Positions 57,489 to 64,000 of a stretch of DNA of 64,000 bases are shown piece after piece (positions within the stretch are counted from its first letter, which is position 1; each line of letters starts with the position of its first letter). Under the pieces are notes generated by a model, which was not told the DNA's origin, searched no databases, and saw only the letters and a list, made by a program, of their open reading frames with translations. Position numbers and translations under genes: made by a program. This stretch comes from Setoptus koraiensis (taxonomy: Eukaryota; Arthropoda). The stretch covers positions 19,840,001 to 19,904,000 of the forward strand of contig CM106586.1 of assembly GCA_048013815.1 (NCBI GenBank), written 5' to 3'.

Positions 57489-59970
57489 TTATTCCTCTTC
57501 TTCCTCGTCCTCCTCTTCCTCGTATTCTTCCTCGTCTTCCTCTTCTTCCTCTTCCTCCTCTTCTTCCTCCTCCTCTTCCTCTTCGCGAGCGGGCGGTTGT
57601 TGCTGCTGCTTGCTAGCAGTGTTTGAATTTGTCGACATTTGGCTGCTTCGACGACGCTGAGAATTACTATTGTCCGTCTGTTGTTTGGTTGGAAGAATTG
57701 TTGAAGTTCGCCGACTTCCCGCTTCGCTGCCTTGTTTGTTCTCCATGAAACCCTTCAATTTATCCACTAGCTCATCAGTTTCATCGTCGTCGCTGTCGTC
57801 GTAAACCGTTTTGGCCTCAATAACGTCCTTGCGCGGCGCCGACGGGTCCCATTTGGGTACGTGCTTGTCGCCGTGCACCTCCTTGAACGAGCTAATCTTG
57901 TTCTGCCACTCGTTGTCCGTGGACTCCTTGATGAGCTCCACGTATTTCTGTCGTAAATTGGGTGCAAACAAATAAATCGTTAATTATACGGTATTACACG
58001 GTATTACACGGTATTATACGGTAACAGGTGAAAATGAGACAATTTTGTGACGATTTTGTGACAATTTTGTGACTTAATTGCAGCAAATTCAATGGCTATA
58101 CTCACCCCGTTGAACAGTTCGGTCTTTTCGCCAAACGTCCGTCTGTCTATCCTGCGCTCGTACTTGCTCGCAAGCCTTACTTTGGGCGGATATTTACCGG
58201 ATAAATCCCTGTTTGCGCACGTTCAATTCAACATTTATTCAAAATATATTTAATTAGTAGGTGCATGTTAATTAGCAGGTTGCACAAGAGTTTCTTTGCC
58301 CACTTGGGCTGCCATTTGAGGCATCACTCACTCTAGTTCCAGGCCCATCTTCAGGGCCTTGTTCTTGTTGATCTGTTTCTGTCTTTCTGTGAGCTCCTTG
58401 AGCTGTTGTCGCGTTTGAGCCAATGAGACGACAAGCAGGATGAGATAAGTTTTAAGTGAGTCATGTGTTGTAAACGAGATTGAAATTGACAATTAATTAT
58501 TAATTAATCAGTCGCTATTATCGAGCCGTTGGCTGGCCGAAGCAGCCTTAAACTCACGTGATATTCCTGGCGCTTCTGTTCCTCCTCTAGGTCGTATTTA
58601 TCACTCTCGAGCTGTATGATCTGATCCCACAAATCGTTGACCGCCTTCTTCAGATCGGCCCCACTGAGGCCCTGTATTTTGAGTGGTTTGACGCGAAACT
58701 TCATTGCAATCTTCTTGTCTTCGGCTAGTTGCTCTTTGGTTTTCATCACTGGGAGTGTTCGAGTTGTTTCAGTGTGCACAATAATAATACGACCATAAGT
58801 AATCATTGTAAAACAATAATTACAATGATCAAAAACGCAACAATTGCGTTTCACGCGAGTTGGGGTGCAAAATTGCGGAAATTGCGGAAATTGTCAAAAT
58901 TGTCAAAATTATCCGTTCAAGCTATTGAGTGCAAAAACAGCACACGTGTCAAAAACAGATAATTCATAGACTCACCATCTTGCATGCCGAATATAACAGG
59001 GCCAGTGTCCATTGGAATGGATCCATTGGTCTTTTTGGGCACAATAAAGTTTCTTCTATTGGCCTCGTCTCGTGCCTTGATGGCCTGTTGCATGGCCAGA
59101 CGCTTCTTCTCGGCCTCCTCTAATCTGAGCCGTTTGGCTTCGGCCTCTTTTTGTTTCTTTTCCTCTTGTTCTCTTTGGCGTTGCTCATCTTGTTTCCTGA
59201 ACATCTCTTGCATCAGTTGCTCTTGCTCGGCGCGCTGGGCCTTTCGCCTGGCCTATGTTTTTTGGTATTTGGTATTCGATGTTCATGTTGATTATTTAAT
59301 GAGTTATTATTTATTCATTAATGAAAGGGGGCGCCAAAAACAACACTGGCCACACGAAGCATAACGATGCACAACTTTTGCAGGATTTCAAGCTAATATT
59401 GAACAAAAATATCGTTGCAATCGCAAACTAAGACAACAACAACAATCAATTTTTTCATCGTGATTTGTTGGTTTAGCCATATTGACGCTAAACAGATTTA
59501 GCGAATTGGTCGAACAAAACATATCACTAATTACAAGAAATAAATGGTCAAAATTCACGCAATTATGTGCAACAACTATCATTCGAACACAACTATCGAA
59601 CGGCCTGATTAGCGTATCGGTTCGAATTTGAATTCGAATTTGATTCGGGCAACATGGTTGCTTGCTACTCGAGAATCTCGAGCCGAGATGCTCCACGAGC
59701 CCATTGAAGTGTGCTTGTCCTGTCTAGTGACTGGCTGTAGTTTAAGTTGTAGCTTGTTGTTGTGTCGCCTGAGTTGTGTCGCCCAATCACTAATTGGCAA
59801 TTAGTTTGTTGTGTTAATTAACTCACCTGTCGCTCTTTCAGCTTCCTCAGATCGTCTTCTTCTTTTGCGCGAGCCTTTGCTCTTTGTTCGAGATATTCTT
59901 GCCATACTTGTTGCTCTTCTTGGCGCTTCTTTTTCAGTTTCTCTTCAATGGCTATCTCGGCCTCACTCAT
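57489..59970 (-). CDS. TnT: Troponin T, arthropod type with Glu-rich C-terminal tail
   Basis: Six exons join in frame: 59970-59827, 59252-58976, 58748-58558, 58402-58332, 58208-58106 and 57947-57489, all GT-AG, giving 414 residues. Troponin T anchors the troponin complex to tropomyosin on the thin filament. The order is typical: MSEAEIAIEEKLKKKRQEEQ, the ERQARRKAQRAEQEQLMQEM helix, the Arg/Glu-rich tropomyosin-binding part, FGMQD, KFRVKPLKIQGLSGADLKKA, the coiled-coil LKELTERQKQINKNKALKMG, GKYPPKVRLASKYERRIDRR and WQNKISSFKEVHG. The end is a run of about 30 Glu/Asp residues, a tail found in arthropod troponin T and thought to affect calcium handling. Alternative exons, frequent in this gene, are not visible, but the 574-bp first intron could hide one. 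The N-terminal acidic extension seen in many troponin T proteins is short. Confidence 0.95.
57987..58023. repeat. 12-bp tandem repeat in a troponin T intron, 3 copies
   Basis: ACGGTATTACAC repeats three times between the last two exons, about 40 bp upstream (in transcript sense) of the last-exon acceptor. Confidence 0.85.
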
Positions 59971-61104
59971 ATTGTCTCTGTCGTTTGTTTGTGCTGATTA
60001 TTGTGTCGTAATGGATTGTCTTATCTGTTTGATGATGAGCCTGGTGATATGATGCAACTCTACACTCAACACTGTGCTGGTCACTTGTGGCGTCCACTAA
60101 TCAGCTGCCAAACAGCGCCTTGTGTGTGCGCAGTGCTATCTAGTCGCTATATCAGACTGACTTGTCACTCTATTTAGATTTTGTTTATTGGCCCAACTGT
60201 GAGCGTTGATTGGGGGCGACCAATAAACAAGCAAGATAATTAATCTCTTGCTATGTGTGAGTGCTGATTGATGCAACTGCTGATGGGTAGCGAGAGAAAA
60301 GGCTGGCCGTAGGTAAATAAACTTGGTAAGTGGCAACGATTAACGACATTGGCACGACATAATAGCGACAGTAATTGAAAGTGACTAACTAGTTTGACTA
60401 AATTAGCAAACGAGCGATGGCAGGCCGCTCAAACGAGAGCGCTCGCAAATCTCAATCGGGCGCCAGGGCGAGGAGCGCAGCGAGCGACAGTTTAGCGCAC
60501 AGCGAGCTCGCGAACGCAGCTAGGCGCTGTCGTCTTGGCGCCTGTCAGCGGCGGAGGCGTTGTCAAGTAATCTGTTGTTGTTTGACGCTTTAGTTGGTTT
60601 CACAACAGCACTCGCTGGATGTGAATAGACGCGCTGGATGTGAATATACGTGAATGCAACGAGACTCGACCGCGAGAGGCCGATATTCACGCTTTGCCTT
60701 GCCACACGCTGCGTGGGCGAGACGCTGCGTGGGCGAGACGCTGCGCGGCCGCGATGTCGCCGGAGAGCGCCGGAAAGCGAGCACCTATGCGCGCTTTGAT
60801 TTGTTGCCATCGTCGCCAGTGAGTTGTTGTTGTTGTTGTCGTGTCGGTTTGATAACGCTTGTTAATTAGAATTGTTTGTTGGCCCGCTCGGCGACACGCA
60901 TACGGCGACACACGGCGACATACGCGACGCATAGCGACACATATATTAATAACAGGCGGCGGATATTCGCGGGTATTAGCAATGCGAAGCTCGAAGCAGA
61001 TTTGCACATCGGGACGCTCGCCCAGGAATGGCAACTTCATTTTATCCGCAGATGGATAAAATAAAATGAATGAAAATAATCAGCATACTTTGCCAATGGC
61101 GCAG

Positions 61105-61124
61105 TTGTGTGCGTGTGTGTGTGC

Positions 61125-61167
<43 letters not shown>

Positions 61168-61180
61168 CGTGTGTGTGTGC
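61105..61180. repeat. (GT)n microsatellite with GC interruptions
   Basis: A run of about 37 GT/GC dinucleotides. Confidence 0.95.
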
Positions 61181-62634
61181 CAGTGGCAAAGAGAAAAGAA
61201 TGAATGGTAATTGAGAGTGTCGCTGTTATTATCAAGTCCGACTGTTATTATCGTGCCGTGCGATTTTGCCCGGCCCGCCGCCGTCCAGGGCGCCCCAAAA
61301 GTATGGCGCACATTGCTAGCGCGCGACAACGGTGTGCCGGCGTCGCTTGCGTTCGCTTCTGACGCCTCGTTGTTGCCATCGGCACAGATAGACAAACTGC
61401 GCGCGCCAGTGCCCGAGCGACACGCTGTACGCCCACATGTGTCAGTAGCGGCGCTACTTTGCATACTTGTCTACTTGTTACGCAACACACATTGTTTTAA
61501 TATACAACGACGACGACGACGACGACGACAACGACAACAACAACATACTAGCCGACTAGACAATGCAACACACAGTACACAGTATATGTGCTGCAGCAAT
61601 GGGTGATATATGGGTGATACAAACGGATATACACAGACGCAGTGAGTGTGTCTCGGCCGAGATTTAATTGAACAATGAAATGGTATTTAAAGATGGCGTC
61701 GTCACTGGCTGCGACGAATGTCACCAGCAACGCGGATGTACAAATACACACAAACATACATACATATGAATATGAATATAAATATCCAGCCAGCGACAGT
61801 TTGTGACAACCAGCCAAGAAATGGAGCAACGTTGTAACTCGCTCTAATTCACACGCTGCTTCGCTCGCTTTCGTCTTTTATTTCAATGGCTCTAATATAT
61901 TTGTGTGGGCCACATGCAATTCGCCCCAGTGTGCGAATCGGATAATATTTGTACGGCTCCAGTCGCTTGCGCGTTACACAACAATAGATTGCATTGCCAG
62001 CCAGCTCGAATTGATGCACGCCGACATGCACGCCGACATGCACGCAGAGAGGCGCTAATCACGGCGGCCCGCTCATTGCAAAATTGTGCCACAGCTCGGC
62101 TACAGCGGCCGCGGACTATAGCGCCGTTCGCGACTGCGGCGACTATAGCGACTGCGGCGACTATAGCGACCATGGCGACTGCGGCGGCTGTGCCACGGCG
62201 ACGTTCGCCACTTTTTTCGTTGACATTGTCGCCGTTTGCCAGCACGCCGACACAATGGCGACCGGCGACATGCGTTACATAATCCAGTGCGCTACTGTCA
62301 CCACCACTATTCAATTCGATTCATTCCAGCGAGTCGCATATCATTCACATATTTGGCCCTCATTCATGCCATCGTCGTCTGCTGTTGCTGCCGTTGTTGG
62401 CGCTGTTGTTGTTGCCGCTGTTGCCGTTGTTGCCGCTGTTGCCGCCGCTGTTGTTGTTGCTGCTGTTGTTGCTGTTGTTGGCGCTGTTGTTGTCGCGATC
62501 ATCATGCACAATTTAACAGTTAATTTATGCGCAGGCTCTCGCAGCGACGAGTCTATTAGTTGACTCGTTTAAACCGCTCCTCTGATTGTCCCTCTGTCGC
62601 TGTTGCCAGTGTCGCTGTTGTCGGCATGTCTCCA

Positions 62635-62648
62635 ACAACAACAACACC

Positions 62649-62710
<62 letters not shown>

Positions 62711-62712
62711 CT
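62635..62712. repeat. (CAA)n trinucleotide microsatellite
   Basis: About 25 CAA units with one CCA interruption. It gives a poly-Thr, poly-Gln or poly-Asn frame depending on phase and is not a gene. Confidence 0.95.
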
Positions 62713-62852
62713 GCACCGCCACTAGCAACAGTCGCAAATAATGAGCGCTAGACACACCTCTCGCGCAATATCCAAACTAGGCTCTGCTCACTTCCGCTCG
62801 CCGCTATAAACACCTTGCGCCGCTTGCGCGGCGCGCTTACGTAACATGACCG

Positions 62853-62858
62853 TTTATT
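62853..62858 (-). terminator. Polyadenylation signal of the PTF1A orthologue
   Basis: The minus strand reads AATAAA about 190 bp after the stop at 63049. Confidence 0.45.
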
Positions 62859-63048
62859 TGACTGCAGATGCCGTTGAGCGCATGCGCCGCTCACAATATC
62901 ATCATTTTGTCAGCTACCAACTATTGATGTGACCAATGTCGTTTTCAAAATCGTTGTTAGTAACTGTTGCGACCAATCCAACTGTCGCAACAGCAGCGCC
63001 CGTTCGGCCGCAATCGTGCCAGCGGGCCGCGAAAACTGATCGCAGCGA

Positions 63049-63478
63049 TCAGTTGATTTCCGGCACCCACAGGCGACTCGTGACCAGTCCGATGCTGTCG
63101 TGCGGGTGCGGGTGCTGTTGCGCTGACGCGCACGAGCGCGACCACGACAACGAGTGTATTATCTCCAACGTGGCGCCCTCAAGCTCGCCAGTCTGGCTGG
63201 TCGCGTATCCCACCACAGTGACCATTTTTGTGCTTGCGGCGCCTTGCCAACTGCAGTCCATTGCGACTGGCACATTGGGGCGATTCTGATTGGCCGCTGG
63301 CTGCTTTTTTCCCGTGCAATGGCCCGACGACCATTTGTCGGCGCCCCATTGCTGCTTGTGGCCCGTGTTGGTCGCGCGATATTGGCTGGCCAGGTGGCGC
63401 TTGCTGCTGAATGGCGCGCTGCCCGTCAGTGAGCCCGTCAAATCTAGCTGTCCTGGCTGCTGCTTCCGGTTCTGGCTA

Positions 63479-63510
<32 letters not shown>

Positions 63511-64000
63511 AGTTGTTGCGCTGCCCGCTGGCTGCTTGCTGGCGCCCTGCTGCTGGTGCTCCGGGCAACCGCAGCTGACCGGCTGGCTCAATTGTTGCGA
63601 CAGTGTCTGTATGTAATCGATGGCGCAGCGCAACGTGTCCACTTTCGATAGCTTGCGCTCGTGCGGCAGCACGGGAATCCGGTAGCGGAGCGTCTGCGGT
63701 GCACATCATTTCCGGTCGCACAAGATACGCGATAATTGACATGATTTGTTAAGTTGATATGATAAGTTAATATTGTTGATTATATTATTAATTGTTAATG
63801 TTGTATGATTTGCATAATAATTACATAATTACTATGCATGAACTGCTAGCGACGCTGCCGGCGATTACATAATCATATTGTTATACTGACCTCGAAGCCG
63901 CGATTTATGGATTGCATGCGGCGCCGTTCGCGCAAATTTGCCAATTTCCTGTGATAGACCTTTATGCTGTGTATGGAGTCGCAGCTAGCGGCGTATTGTC
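63049..64000 (-). CDS. Ptf1a: PTF1A-type bHLH transcription factor (partial, continues past the right edge)
   Basis: Two exons are visible. The upstream exon (64000-63891) ends in a GTCAGT donor; the last exon (63693-63049) follows CCGCAG and ends in TGA. Together they encode a bHLH: basic region and helix 1 KLANLRERRRMQSINRGFE, then TLRYRIPVLPHERKLSKVDT and LRCAIDYIQTLSQQL. After a linker with a 12-residue Ala run come IIHSLSW and LVTSRLWVPE. These correspond to the C1 (HSLSW) and C2 (VWTPE) boxes through which PTF1A binds RBPJ/Su(H) in vertebrates. This makes PTF1A (fly Fer1 group) more likely than other bHLH families. It would pair with an E-protein on E-boxes in the nucleus. The intron splits the bHLH after helix 1. 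The loop region is more diverged than in most PTF1A proteins. Confidence 0.85.
63478..63513. repeat. (GCT)n run encoding poly-Ala in the bHLH gene
   Basis: About ten GCT/GCA units encode the alanine run between the bHLH and the C1 box. Confidence 0.9.

Larger units (their letters stand above)
59971..62852. other. Intergenic region between troponin T and the PTF1A orthologue
   Basis: It should contain the troponin T promoter and leader. No gene is supported. The stretch holds a (GT)n run, (GAC)n near 61507-61530, GTTGCCGCT tracts (62380-62500) that keep frames open on both strands, and a long (CAA)n run. Confidence 0.45.

Noticed and set aside
59600-59650. GGTTCGAATTTGAATTCGAAT as a tRNA T-arm
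   Set aside because: No acceptor stem, D-arm or anticodon arm can be drawn around it; it is a simple TTCGAA palindromic repeat in a troponin T intron.
61892-62563. Ala/Val-rich frames of 125-159 codons
   Set aside because: Driven by GCC/GTT/GCG triplet repeats, open on both strands, no domain.

Overview
This is a nuclear window from an invertebrate, most likely an arthropod. The evidence is spliced genes with short GT-AG introns (about 118-574 bp), a troponin T with the long Glu-rich C-terminal tail typical of arthropods, and orthologues of Bicaudal-C, phosphorylase kinase gamma, prosaposin, PEX13 and PTF1A. Small introns and a very heavy load of CAA/TTG triplet tracts would suit a mite-like chelicerate, but the sequence alone does not prove that. 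No prokaryotic gene, CRISPR array, tRNA, rRNA or recognisable autonomous transposon was seen.

Layout. The left edge holds the last exon of an unidentified plus-strand gene (2-121), converging on an uninterrupted PEX13 gene on the minus strand (274-1248). About 1.3-25.9 kb shows no convincing coding sequence. It holds microsatellites, many 7-20 bp degenerate tandem arrays, a GGCC-rich block (about 14-22.5 kb), two arrays of CACCTG E-boxes and a 200-bp purine-rich tract. It is probably intergenic and regulatory DNA and/or 5' leader introns of the next gene. From 26589 to 33557 an uninterrupted plus-strand frame encodes a 2322-residue low-complexity protein. It has one compact conserved-looking core, a proline-rich stretch and a PDZ-type C terminus.

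The right half is gene-dense and mostly on the minus strand. It holds a Gly/Ala-rich silk- or cuticle-like candidate (36977-37486), prosaposin (38846-40892, 3 exons), a small cuticle-like secreted protein (43800-44118, 2 exons, TATA box), a low-complexity protein with a possible TEAD-binding motif (46344-47288), Bicaudal-C (48033-51162, 3 exons), an intronless phosphorylase kinase gamma (52774-53880), a plus-strand single-pass membrane or secreted protein (55911-57188), troponin T (57489-59970, 6 exons) and the last two exons of a PTF1A orthologue running off the right edge (63049-64000).

The genes do not form one pathway: they cover peroxisome import, lysosomal sphingolipid activation, translational control in the germ line, glycogen breakdown, muscle contraction and neural/pancreas-type bHLH control. 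The most unusual unexplained signal is a GC-rich cluster of five hairpins at 41470-41720, including a perfect 44-bp palindrome. I see no operon-like or defence-like system.
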